Assembly (NCBI RefSeq): GCF_000756815.1
Contig: NZ_CCVW01000004.1
Location: forward strand, 372,001 to 436,000
Origin: Legionella massiliensis
GTDB taxonomy: Bacteria > Pseudomonadota > Gammaproteobacteria > Legionellales > Legionellaceae
Reading direction: 5' to 3'
Length of the DNA stretch: 64,000 bases
Position numbers and translations under genes: made by a program. The first letter of the stretch is position 1; every line of letters begins with the position of its first letter. The notes below the pieces were generated by a model. That model was not told where the DNA came from, did not search any database, and worked only from the letters and a program-made list of their open reading frames with translations. Shown in pieces: positions 1 to 8,164 of this stretch.

Positions 1-630
1 TCATTATGGCTATTTTTCCTCTTCGGTATCATGGTCGGTTTTGTTGGTCTGTTATTCAATAAGGGGATGATGCTGACCTTGGCTTTGATGGATAAAATAA
101 CTAAAAAGAGGACGCGAGTTGGCTATGTACTTCTTGTTGGTGCCCTAGCGGGTTATTTTGCTTATTACCAGCCCAACGTCGTAGGTGGGGGTTATAGCAT
201 CATTCATCAGGCAGTGACTTTAACGCCAGGTTTTTCTGTACTAATAACACTTATTGTCGTTCGATTTTTTACAACGATGATATCCTATTCAACTGGTGCA
301 CCCGGTGGTTTTTTTGCGCCGATGCTTGCCTTAGGCTCATTATTGGGCACCGCAGCATTTTACGTTTTAAATTATCTTATCGAAGATTTGACCGTTCATC
401 CGGGGATGTTTGCTGTTGCAGGCATGGGCGCCTTATTTTCTGCAGCTGTGAGGGCACCAATAACAGGGATTATTTTGGTCGTGGAAATGACACAAAACTA
501 TTCTCTAATTTTGCCATTGATGGTCAGTTGTCTGACATCAACTACTATAATGCAGCTCGCGGCTGATCAGCCGATTTATACTCAGTTATTACGGAGAACA
601 TTAAAAAAGGAACGCCAATTGGTGAGATGA
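1..630 (+). CDS. clcA: ClC-type chloride channel/transporter, C-terminal part
   Basis: The reading frame is open from base 1, so the gene starts upstream of the window; the ATG at 31 is internal. ClC proteins are membrane Cl-/H+ exchangers or channels. The visible part has several hydrophobic helices, the family signature STGAPGGFFAP (the GGIFAP chloride-site motif with F for I) and a following MLALGSLLG helix. It ends with the segment QNYSLILPLM typical of ClcA-like proteins and a short basic tail. No C-terminal CBS domains follow, as in the short E. coli-type proteins. The stop is TGA at 628-630, and a palindromic repeat follows. The family call is secure; transport direction and mode cannot be told. 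Confidence 0.9.
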   Translation, partial: SLWLFFLFGIMVGFVGLLFNKGMMLTLALMDKITKKRTRVGYVLLVGALAGYFAYYQPNVVGGGYSIIHQAVTLTPGFSVLITLIVVRFFTTMISYSTGAPGGFFAPMLALGSLLGTAAFYVLNYLIEDLTVHPGMFAVAGMGALFSAAVRAPITGIILVVEMTQNYSLILPLMVSCLTSTTIMQLAADQPIYTQLLRRTLKKERQLVR

Positions 631-639
631 TATTCTCCT

Positions 640-806
640 TAGTCCTTTCGCCGCTCACCCAAAGACGTACGTCATGCCGAACGTAGAGAGACATCTCCTG
701 AGTGTAGCACTGTGCTAATCCCGGAGATCCCTCACTATGTTCGGGATGACGAGGTCTTTCTCGATGTTTGCCCCAAAGGGTTGGGGCGCTCAGGATGACG
801 GGGTAG
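640..806. repeat. Nested palindromic repeat, copy A1
   Basis: This is an intergenic stem-loop rich segment between two convergent genes. It contains the core pattern GGAGATCC...GTAGCACTGTGCTA...GGAGATCC and ends near CGCTCAGGATGACG. Positions 669-800 are almost identical, in inverted orientation, to 60409-60545 at the other end of the window. Related cores lie at 17444-17485, 32842-32921 and 51391-51472. The location at the 3' ends of convergent genes suggests it could also act as a bidirectional terminator, which is inference. Confidence 0.75.
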
Positions 807-827
807 GAGACGTGATCTATTTCGCCA

Positions 828-2309
828 TTAAGGAGTCTGCTTAGTCCTAACAAGAAACTGTTTAGCAATTGTCTTCGCAGACTCAGTACTACTGTCTAAT
901 TGATCAAGATAGATCAGCCTAAAATATCTAGCATTGCCTTGTGAATTAATATCAGGATTCTCAGGGAAATATTTAAGTATCGGTAAGAAGGCTGATTGAC
1001 CAATCACGTAGCGCTTATCTCTATTTTGGGGTGAAAGCCCCCAAACATTCTGATAGCTTATTGCTTCCTGCTGGTTATCAATAGTTTTATTACCAAGATA
1101 AAGCATGACATGGCCGCCAAGGTAGATAAGGGTCATCAGAGGATGGCCTTTCTCTTTAAGTGTTGCCAATCGCTCATCCAGTCCCTCCTTAGTAAGATCT
1201 AGGGCGCTGTTCAAATTACCCTGAGCCCCTGAGTTTCTTGGTAACCAGATCGCAAAAGGGGCAAAGAGGCTTTTCATTTCCTGTGAGCAATCATTGAAAA
1301 AGTATAGGCCGCCCCAACCATAGGGTCTATTCTGCAATTCCCTGAGTATCCTGGCTAGATTTTTAGGTGAAGCCTGTAAAGGCATGAGCTCTGAATCGCT
1401 TACACTAACTAAAGCTGTTCTAATTGCTGCTTGATTGTGTCTGTCTTTTACTGGAATCAATATTTTGGTCTGTGCGTCATTACGTTGAGCTAAAGGAAAG
1501 ACGGCACCAATATAGGCCTTAAATTGAAAATTCTCTTGGGTATTGCTAATTATTGTTTCTGTCTTGGTAATTGCCACAAGCTTCTGTTGGGCAGCATGTT
1601 GCCATTGATTAACAAAATCGCCAGAAGCATAGGCAATATCACTGCTTTTTACCCAGGAAAAATAGGAATCAGGCGTTAAAACTAAGGACCATGCTCGATC
1701 TTGCGAAGTCGTTATCACATAGAGTGGCGTTCCTACCCAAACTGAGGAATCCTGCAAATTGTCAAAGGGATAACCTTGGCCTGGCAGGCTAAAATGGAAA
1801 AAATCTGGTGCCTCATCAGGCAGGGTTCGTGCATGAGTATTTCTTATAGCGATTGCTCGGTTTGCTTCCTGATAATAATTAGTATCAAGTGAAGACAAAT
1901 TCATGTTTTGCTTGATTTTATTCCACCAAGACTGACTTTGTTCTTTAAAATTTTCTGAATAGTGTCGGTCCAAAGGCGCTTTATTTTGATTGCTAAAGGA
2001 CTCTAATTGCGCTAATTCAATTCTCTTCACCAAGGGCAAGGTTGCGCGAACCATTTCTTGGCTCCAGGGAGAAAGACCCTGTGAGTCACTTGCATAATAG
2101 TGGTTATAGAATCTGGCTAGCTGTTGTTTTTGATAAGCTTCAGTGACTAATGAAGTTGAATAGTCATCCGCCTTAGTTGAGAGATAATCATTGACGTTTT
2201 GGCTATAGGGTTTCAGTGAAAAGTCTTCAATAGGTACTTCGGTTGCCCAGGAGGAACAAGTGGCTAAGACTGACAGAGATGTGATTAGAAGGAAATCTTT
2301 TAGGATCAT
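828..2309 (-). CDS. SH3-domain NlpC/P60 family cell-wall peptidase, probable lipoprotein
   Basis: 493 residues. The N-terminus is a signal peptide with a lipobox-like end (VLATC, Cys about 18). The architecture resembles proteins with an N-terminal NlpC/P60-associated helical domain, two SH3b-like domains in the middle (about 150-310) and a C-terminal NlpC/P60 domain. The catalytic Cys is in FNDCSQEM (Cys341) and the His in GGHVMLYLG (His400), so the peptidase looks active. Such enzymes usually cleave peptidoglycan stem peptides at the cell envelope. The start is supported by an AGAGG-type ribosome site upstream of 2309. It is convergent with clcA and has no obvious operon partner. Confidence 0.85.
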   Translation of the reverse strand: MILKDFLLITSLSVLATCSSWATEVPIEDFSLKPYSQNVNDYLSTKADDYSTSLVTEAYQKQQLARFYNHYYASDSQGLSPWSQEMVRATLPLVKRIELAQLESFSNQNKAPLDRHYSENFKEQSQSWWNKIKQNMNLSSLDTNYYQEANRAIAIRNTHARTLPDEAPDFFHFSLPGQGYPFDNLQDSSVWVGTPLYVITTSQDRAWSLVLTPDSYFSWVKSSDIAYASGDFVNQWQHAAQQKLVAITKTETIISNTQENFQFKAYIGAVFPLAQRNDAQTKILIPVKDRHNQAAIRTALVSVSDSELMPLQASPKNLARILRELQNRPYGWGGLYFFNDCSQEMKSLFAPFAIWLPRNSGAQGNLNSALDLTKEGLDERLATLKEKGHPLMTLIYLGGHVMLYLGNKTIDNQQEAISYQNVWGLSPQNRDKRYVIGQSAFLPILKYFPENPDINSQGNARYFRLIYLDQLDSSTESAKTIAKQFLVRTKQTP

Positions 2310-2389
2310 TAATAGCCTCTATGAGGAAAAATTGCATAATTATACCATGGATCCAGAAGACTGAAATAAAGCAAGTTAAAATTGTTTTA

Positions 2390-2548
2390 ATTATAGACAT
2401 TATCCCTGATCGGCGCTCTGAAAGAGACGGCTTAATTGCAGCTACAGCTTTAGTTCATGGATTGGTAGTAGTGACAAGGAATACCAAGAATTTTGAAGAC
2501 ACCGGAGCAGAACTTTATAATCCTTGGGAAATTAATCAATCCGAATAA
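2390..2548 (+). pseudogene. Remnant of a VapC-type PIN-domain toxin
   Basis: The translation contains ERDGLIAATALVHGLVVVTRN, the C-terminal half of a PIN-domain ribonuclease of VapC type, and ends with NPWE as VapC proteins often do. The N-terminal part with the first catalytic Asp and the central acidic residues is missing, and the sequence before about 2390 does not resemble a PIN domain. No VapB antitoxin is seen next to it. It overlaps the 3' end of the quinone oxidoreductase gene by a few bases. I read it as a decayed toxin-antitoxin module. Confidence 0.75.
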
Positions 2549-3500
2549 CAATCTTGCCAAAATGCGCACCACTAAGCATATGGGAATGCGCAAGCTCAAG
2601 ATCTAAAAATTTAAATTCAGCGTCAATCACCGGAGCAAGTTGTTTATTCAGCAAAGAAGTTGCCCAATGCTGTTGAGCCGATTTCCAAAGCGCTGCTTTC
2701 TCTTTTATTGACTGGGCGCGTAGAACAAAACCGATAATTTCTAAGCGCTTTCGCATCAGGGCGGCGAGATCAAGTTCTACTCGATGGCCTTGCATGCAAG
2801 CTATTTGAACTAGTCGCCCCTTGGGTTTTAACAGTTTCAAATGTTTAGGGAAATAACCGCCGCCAATATAATCAAGGATTAGATCAATGACTTTGTCGCC
2901 AATAATTGTTTCAAAATCCTGGGAGCGATAGTTAATTACCTTAGTTACCCCAAGTTTCTCTGCCTTAGTGATTTTTTCTTGATTAGAGGCGGTAGTAAAT
3001 ACCTCTGCCCCTGTGATTCTTGCCATTTGAATGGCAAAGCAAGAAACTCCGCTGCCGGCAGCATGTACTAAAAGCCTTTGATTTTTCTTTAATTTTCCAA
3101 GGGAAAAGAGGGTCGCATGTGCGGTGATCAAGGCTTCAGGAATGGCTGCTGCATAGGCAAAGTCCCAGTTATCTGGAATAAGTTCTGCTAAATGTTGGTT
3201 AACGCAACAGTAATCAGCATAGGCGCCGCTGCCAACTAAACCATACGCGCGATCGCCGGGCTTAAATTTGTTAACTCGCGAACCAATCGCAACAACTTCA
3301 CCAGCAACCTCCAGACCTGGAATGATTGATTCACCAGGAGGAGGCGGATACTTACCTTGTCGTTGCATCAAATCAGCACGATTTAGGGCTGTTGCTCTTA
3401 CTCGCACAAGAATTTCATCTTTATCACAAACTGGTGTTTCCTGCTCCTGAACAAGCAAGCGGCTTTGCGGGCCTGGGTTGTCTATCAATATACAGCGCAT
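2532..3500 (-). CDS. NAD(P)H quinone oxidoreductase, PIG3/zinc-independent MDR family
   Basis: About 322 residues from the ATG at 3500. A longer frame reaches 3638, but the extra 46 residues do not look like MDR sequence and would run into the upstream gene, so the shorter start is preferred. The protein has the GroES-like N-terminal domain (MRCILIDNPG... to about 130), the MDR segment with LNRADLMQRQGKYPPPPG, and a Rossmann domain with the glycine motif around HAAGSGVS. Zinc-ligand cysteines are absent, as expected for quinone oxidoreductases. It is divergent from the ugp operon. Substrate is unknown. Confidence 0.88.
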   Translation of the reverse strand: MRCILIDNPGPQSRLLVQEQETPVCDKDEILVRVRATALNRADLMQRQGKYPPPPGESIIPGLEVAGEVVAIGSRVNKFKPGDRAYGLVGSGAYADYCCVNQHLAELIPDNWDFAYAAAIPEALITAHATLFSLGKLKKNQRLLVHAAGSGVSCFAIQMARITGAEVFTTASNQEKITKAEKLGVTKVINYRSQDFETIIGDKVIDLILDYIGGGYFPKHLKLLKPKGRLVQIACMQGHRVELDLAALMRKRLEIIGFVLRAQSIKEKAALWKSAQQHWATSLLNKQLAPVIDAEFKFLDLELAHSHMLSGAHFGKIVIRID

Positions 3501-3631
3501 AAAAATACTCACTTTGTCGACACTTGCTGATAGCGATTTATCATACTGAGCTAATAAGCATAAAGCAAAACTCGCATTTTGAAGGGGCTTGGGTATATAC
3601 TTTTGCCCTATATGAGTAATCCGGTAGTTTG

Positions 3632-4510
3632 ATGGCAAAATATACCAAGAATAAAAAGTTAGCGTTAATTTTGATTTTCCCTCAATTAGTGATTACGTTG
3701 CTGTTTTTCATCTGGCCTGCTGTTTCAGCTCTCATTCAGTCACTTTTTTTCAGTGATTCTTTTGGTTTATACAACCGCTTTGCTGGCCTGACTAATTTTA
3801 TTGATTTATTAAAAGATCCTGGTTATGGCAGGGCTGTGCTAGTGACGGTCATCCTGGCTTTTTTTGTGACCTTGATTACAATGAGTTTAGGCTTATTGCT
3901 TGCTGTACTTGTTCAACGGCGGCATAAAAGTCAGAAAGTTTATAAGTCCTTATTATTGTGGCCTTATGCTGTTGCCCCTGCTGTTGCTGCAATCTTATGG
4001 CGTTTTCTATGTCAACCGACAATTGGTTGGCTAGCGCAGGGCTTACAACCTTGGGGAATTGAGTTTGATTATCTTGTTCATCCTAAACAGGCTTTACTAG
4101 TTATCATACTGACTGCCAGCTGGCAGCAGTTTAGTTATAATTTTCTTTTCTTTTTTGCAGCGCTAAAGGCAATTCCCCATACAATTATTGATGCAGCAAT
4201 ACTCGATGGTGCATCTGCCTGGCAGCGTTTTTGGCAAATCATTTTTCCTTTGCTATCACCAACGACCTTTTTCCTATTAGTAATGAATATGATTTATTCC
4301 TTTTTTGATACCTTTGGCATTATTGATGTGATGACCAGCGGTGGTCCGGGGAATAGCACGACAAGTTTAATTTATAAGGTTTATAAAGATGGCTTTGTAG
4401 GGATGGACCCTGGTAGCTCATCCGCACAATCAGTCATGCTGATGCTAATCGTTAGCGGTCTTACTCTAATTCAGTTTCGTTACCTTGAGAAAAAGGTGCA
4501 TTACGAATGA
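3632..4510 (+). CDS. ugpA: sn-Glycerol-3-phosphate ABC transporter permease UgpA
   Basis: About 292 residues with six membrane helices. It is close to E. coli UgpA throughout: FPQLVITLLFFIWPA near the start, WPYAVAPAVAAILW, SYNFLFFFAALKAIP, the EAA-like loop DAAILDGASAWQRF, and a C-terminal QFRYLEKKVHYE. A TTG at 3629 precedes the ATG at 3632; the ATG is the likely start. It overlaps ugpE by 4 nt (ATGA). The periplasmic binding protein UgpB is not adjacent: the upstream gene is a divergent oxidoreductase. UgpA and UgpE form the membrane channel of an importer for glycerol-3-phosphate or glycerophosphodiesters. Confidence 0.93.
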   Translation: MAKYTKNKKLALILIFPQLVITLLFFIWPAVSALIQSLFFSDSFGLYNRFAGLTNFIDLLKDPGYGRAVLVTVILAFFVTLITMSLGLLLAVLVQRRHKSQKVYKSLLLWPYAVAPAVAAILWRFLCQPTIGWLAQGLQPWGIEFDYLVHPKQALLVIILTASWQQFSYNFLFFFAALKAIPHTIIDAAILDGASAWQRFWQIIFPLLSPTTFFLLVMNMIYSFFDTFGIIDVMTSGGPGNSTTSLIYKVYKDGFVGMDPGSSSAQSVMLMLIVSGLTLIQFRYLEKKVHYE

Positions 4511-5337
4511 AAGCTTTAAACAGTTTATTCGCCCATATTGCCTTGATTAGTTTCATTACCTTGCTCTTTGTGCCGCTTTACTTAGCTCTGGTTGCTGCCT
4601 CTAATGAAGGGACTGCTATGATGCAGGCTCCCTTGCCACATTGGCCTGGAACTGCTTTTCTACATAACCTTAAAACAGTACTGTTTACAGGATTATCAGC
4701 TACTGATGGGCAGCCAATTTGGCAAATGTTGTTGAACAGTTTGTTTATGGCTGTTTCAATCGCTGCAGGTAAAATTATATTCGCATTGCTCTCGGCCTTT
4801 GCGCTGGTTTATTTTGAATTTCCCTATAAAAAACTGTTATTCGCCCTCATTTTTTCGACAATGATGTTACCAGTTGAAGTGAGGATAGTTCCTACCTTTC
4901 AGGTCATAGCTTCCTTTGCCTGGCTAAATAGTTATGCGGGCTTAAGTTTGCCGTTAATGGCTTCGGCAACAGCGACTTTTTTGTTCAGACAATTTTTTAA
5001 AACTGTGCCTCATGAGATTGTTGACGCTGCAAAGCTTGATGGGGCAGGACCTCTAAGGTTTTTTATTGATATTCTTCTACCCTTATCTAAAACACAAATT
5101 GCGGCGCTTTTTATTATTCTGTTTGTCTATGGCTGGAATCAATACCTCTGGCCGCTGGTAATCACAACGGATAGTTCGATGGCAACCATTGTAATGGGAA
5201 TTCGTTATTTAGCTGGCGTTGCTGATCAGATTCCTCAATGGCATTACATTATGACTATAGCGTTGATTGCCTTGCTGCCGCCTTGTTTGGTGGTGATGAC
5301 TATGCAACGTTGGTTTGAAAAGGGGTTAACTCATTAA
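4507..5337 (+). CDS. ugpE: sn-Glycerol-3-phosphate ABC transporter permease UgpE
   Basis: 276 residues, six predicted membrane helices, and the MalG-type EAA loop (VDAAKLDGAGPLRFF) that docks on the ATPase. The segment FLFRQFFKTVPHEIVDAAKLDG and the C-terminal YGWNQYLWPLVIT fit UgpE. It starts inside the last codons of ugpA (ATGA overlap) and its stop overlaps the ugpC start at 5337, so the three genes are translationally coupled. Partner permease of UgpA; the substrate call follows from the family and the operon. Confidence 0.92.
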   Translation: MKALNSLFAHIALISFITLLFVPLYLALVAASNEGTAMMQAPLPHWPGTAFLHNLKTVLFTGLSATDGQPIWQMLLNSLFMAVSIAAGKIIFALLSAFALVYFEFPYKKLLFALIFSTMMLPVEVRIVPTFQVIASFAWLNSYAGLSLPLMASATATFLFRQFFKTVPHEIVDAAKLDGAGPLRFFIDILLPLSKTQIAALFIILFVYGWNQYLWPLVITTDSSMATIVMGIRYLAGVADQIPQWHYIMTIALIALLPPCLVVMTMQRWFEKGLTH

Positions 5338-6428
5338 TGGCGACTGTAAATTTAATAGAGGTTAACAAATACTATGGCCAACATCTCATTCTTAATAATA
5401 TCAATTTAACTATTGAACCAGGTGAGTTTGTCGCTGTAGTTGGTCCCTCGGGTTGTGGAAAGTCAACGCTTTTGCGTTTGGTTGCAGGGCTGGACTCGGT
5501 GAGCGACGGTTCTATTCTAATTAACAATCAATGTGTTAATAAGATTCCAGCAGCTAAGCGTGATATGGCGATGGTTTTTCAAAGCTATGCGCTTTATCCA
5601 CATATGACTGTCTTTGAGAATATGGCCTATGGCTTAAAAATGCGTGGCATGAAGACTAATCTAATACGGCAAAAGGTTAACGAGGTCGCTAGCTTGCTGC
5701 AGTTAACCGATTATTTGGCACGTAAACCCTTGGCGCTCTCAGGCGGACAGCGGCAGCGGGTTGCAATGGGACGGGCTATTGTGCGTTCTCCAGCCGTGTT
5801 TTTGTTTGATGAGCCCTTATCTAATCTGGATGCAAAATTGCGTAGTGAAATGCGGCAAGAAATTAAAAAATTGCATCAGCAACTCAATACCACCTCCTTA
5901 TATGTTACCCATGATCAGACCGAAGCAATGACCATGGCTTCAAGAGTTTTGGTATTAAATGAAGGACAGGTAGAGCAAATAGGGACACCACAAAATTTAT
6001 ATCAACAACCTGCTTCACTGTTTGTGGCGGGATTTACTGGTCATTATCCAATTAATTTTTTAGCAGCTAAAATTGATTTTGAGCGTCAGGTAGTAGGCAC
6101 TGGGTTTGGAATTGAGCTACCCTTACCTGTAATGGCCGATTCTGTAAGCCGCGATGAAGAGGTTATTTTGGCGATTAGACCCGAGCACTTCCAGGTTTCA
6201 TCAACAAAACAGAAAGGCTATATTGCTGTTAAAGTTGAATTTATTGAAGATATGGGGGCTGATAAATTAATTCAGGTTCGTAGTTTATCCGCTAATGCAA
6301 AGCTAACAATAAGAGTTCCTGCTGATATTGAAATAGTAGATAATCAATTGGCTTTAAAGTTGCTTGTATCTAAAGCTAACTTGTTTCATCAAAAGACTGG
6401 ATTACGTTTGGGGGGATGGCATGATTGA
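5337..6428 (+). CDS. ugpC: ABC transporter ATP-binding protein UgpC (MalK family)
   Basis: 363 residues. The ATPase domain has Walker [11 protein letters not shown]-loop [14 protein letters not shown], signature [14 protein letters not shown], Walker [14 protein letters not shown] and the switch His in [12 protein letters not shown]-terminal TOBE/OB regulatory domain runs from about 240 to the end, as in MalK and UgpC. It starts at the ugpE stop and overlaps the next gene by 8 nt. It energises the UgpAE importer in the inner membrane. Because MalK-type ATPases can serve several sugar importers, substrate identity rests on the permeases. Confidence 0.92.
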   Translation: MATVNLIEVNKYYGQHLILNNINLTIEPGEFVAVVGPSGCGKSTLLRLVAGLDSVSDGSILINNQCVNKIPAAKRDMAMVFQSYALYPHMTVFENMAYGLKMRGMKTNLIRQKVNEVASLLQLTDYLARKPLALSGGQRQRVAMGRAIVRSPAVFLFDEPLSNLDAKLRSEMRQEIKKLHQQLNTTSLYVTHDQTEAMTMASRVLVLNEGQVEQIGTPQNLYQQPASLFVAGFTGHYPINFLAAKIDFERQVVGTGFGIELPLPVMADSVSRDEEVILAIRPEHFQVSSTKQKGYIAVKVEFIEDMGADKLIQVRSLSANAKLTIRVPADIEIVDNQLALKLLVSKANLFHQKTGLRLGGWHD

Positions 6429-7299
6429 AGAAGGCAAAACATTACGTGATGTAGACAAACCTTTTTTTAACTACTGGAAAGCGCTGTATCACTCATTTTA
6501 TGATAATGAGCTTTATGTTGATGTAGGGAAACGTTGGAAGGGGCTGTGTCTTGGCTATTTACTCTTCGTGATCTTCATAATGTCTTTGCCCTTTACTACT
6601 CGTCTTATCAGCGAGTTCCTGCCATTCTTCGATGAGGCAATCATTCAGCCAATCAAAGATCTTCCAACCTTATATATACAAGATGGCAAAATTTCCACGA
6701 ATGTAGAGATGCCTTATTTTGTGAAAAACAAGAGGAATCAGGTTGTTGCCATCGTTGATACGACCGGAACAATAACTGCTATGGATGATAAATATCCTGA
6801 TTTGACTATTTTAATCACCAAAGAGAAGTTTTTTTATAGGTACCCAACAGCGCATTTTTTCTTTACTCCCGCGGCTCAAAAAGACCAAGCATCTAATATT
6901 TATGTTTATCCCTTTACTGGAAATAGTAATTCTGCCTTTGATGGCAAGGAATGGGTTAAGCAATCAGGGATTATGAAGCTAAAGTATTTTTTTTCTATCT
7001 TGCTTTATCCAACAATGGCTATCGTTGCTTTTGGTTCCTTTCTTGTTCTTATACTAACCATTGCATTGATGGGGCAATTTATTGCTAAGTTATTTTTCAA
7101 AGTTTCACTGCGTTATGCCCAATCCTGCAGACTGTTAGTTGTTAGTATGACGCCCTTTATGGTGGTATTTTGGTCGGTGCTAGCACTCGGTTATTTTTCA
7201 AGCATTTATGGTTTCATCTTGCCGATCTTCGTTATTTTCTACTTTTGCTATGCAGTAATCTCACTTAAACGCGAAAGCCAAAAAGTGGTGCATGCATGA
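6421..7299 (+). CDS. DUF1189 family membrane protein
   Basis: About 292 residues from the ATG at 6421, which overlaps the ugpC stop by 8 nt; a frame-open start at 6364 lies inside ugpC and is less likely. The sequence starts with DKPFFNYWKALYHSFYDNELY, typical of DUF1189. It has one membrane helix near 40-60, a soluble extracytoplasmic segment of about 130 residues, then three more hydrophobic segments after 190. Function of the family is unknown. The tight coupling to ugpC and to the following hydrolase suggests one transcript, perhaps a membrane-lipid or glycerophosphate-related unit, which is inference. Confidence 0.75.
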   Translation: MIEEGKTLRDVDKPFFNYWKALYHSFYDNELYVDVGKRWKGLCLGYLLFVIFIMSLPFTTRLISEFLPFFDEAIIQPIKDLPTLYIQDGKISTNVEMPYFVKNKRNQVVAIVDTTGTITAMDDKYPDLTILITKEKFFYRYPTAHFFFTPAAQKDQASNIYVYPFTGNSNSAFDGKEWVKQSGIMKLKYFFSILLYPTMAIVAFGSFLVLILTIALMGQFIAKLFFKVSLRYAQSCRLLVVSMTPFMVVFWSVLALGYFSSIYGFILPIFVIFYFCYAVISLKRESQKVVHA

Positions 7300-8084
7300 G
7301 GGAATTGATTCATTTTGCTCATGGCAATGGTTTTCCTTCTCCATGCTATAGGCAATTATTGAATAATCTAGAAGCGCGTTACGATTGTTGCTATATCGAT
7401 AAAATTGGCCATGATCAGCAATTTCCTGTAACGGAAAATTGGTCATTTCTAATCGATGAAGTCATCAATAGTGTTAAGCAGCAGGCAGAGCAACCAGTTA
7501 TCGCAATTGGCCATTCTCTTGGTGGTGTCTTAAGTTTGCTTGCTGCGCTAAAAGAACCGGCCTTATTCAAGGCGGTCATTATGCTTGACTCACCTCTGTT
7601 AGGGCGATTTAAATCGAGCGTTGTTCGCTTAGCGAAGGCGCTTGGAGTGATCGACCGCATTACTCCCGCTTACCGCACGCGCGGTCGAAGAGAGTTTTGG
7701 CAAAACAGGGAGCAATTGCTTGACTATCTTAAGACCAGGGATTTATTCAAAACCTTCACGCCTGAGTGTCTTCAGGATTATATTGATTATGGTTTGAACA
7801 AAACTGCTAATGGCTACCAACTCCGGTTTGATCGCCACACAGAATACATGATTTACCGCACAATTCCCCATGGATTGCAAACCTATGAAGGCCGTTTAAC
7901 AGTTCCTGCTGCATTACTCTATGGCGACCAGAGTGCCGTTGTGGACAGGTTAGATGTTCGTTACATGAAAAAGCATCACAATATTAAAGGCTATAAAATT
8001 AAAGGCAGTCATATGCTGCCGATGGAGCATCCAAAAGAGGTTGCGGAACATATATTTACCGCATTGGATGCTATACTAAAATGA
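7296..8084 (+). CDS. Alpha/beta hydrolase
   Basis: 262 residues overlapping the DUF1189 gene by 4 nt (ATGA). The fold is shown by HFAHGNGFPSPCY at the N-terminus (oxyanion region), the nucleophile elbow GHSLGG with catalytic Ser at about 93, an acidic residue in the LLYGDQSAVVD strand, and a late His in GSHMLPMEHP. It probably acts on an ester or a lipid-like substrate in the cytoplasm; no signal peptide is seen. Last gene of the ugp operon by spacing. The substrate cannot be inferred. Confidence 0.85.
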   Translation: MRELIHFAHGNGFPSPCYRQLLNNLEARYDCCYIDKIGHDQQFPVTENWSFLIDEVINSVKQQAEQPVIAIGHSLGGVLSLLAALKEPALFKAVIMLDSPLLGRFKSSVVRLAKALGVIDRITPAYRTRGRREFWQNREQLLDYLKTRDLFKTFTPECLQDYIDYGLNKTANGYQLRFDRHTEYMIYRTIPHGLQTYEGRLTVPAALLYGDQSAVVDRLDVRYMKKHHNIKGYKIKGSHMLPMEHPKEVAEHIFTALDAILK

Positions 8085-8164
8085 TTGGTTATATGATATT
8101 AATGGGGCTGGAAGGCTATATCTAACTAGCCCTTAAAGGATTTATTAAGACAAAGGAGATAATA

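Noticed and set aside
545-868. Minus-strand ORF of 107 codons between clcA and the NlpC/P60 gene
   Set aside because: It runs through the palindromic repeat A1 and the ends of both neighbouring genes. The translation has no protein character.
3501-3638. 46-residue N-terminal extension of the quinone oxidoreductase
   Set aside because: The extension has no family similarity and would overlap the ugpA start. MDR proteins begin at the MRCILID segment.
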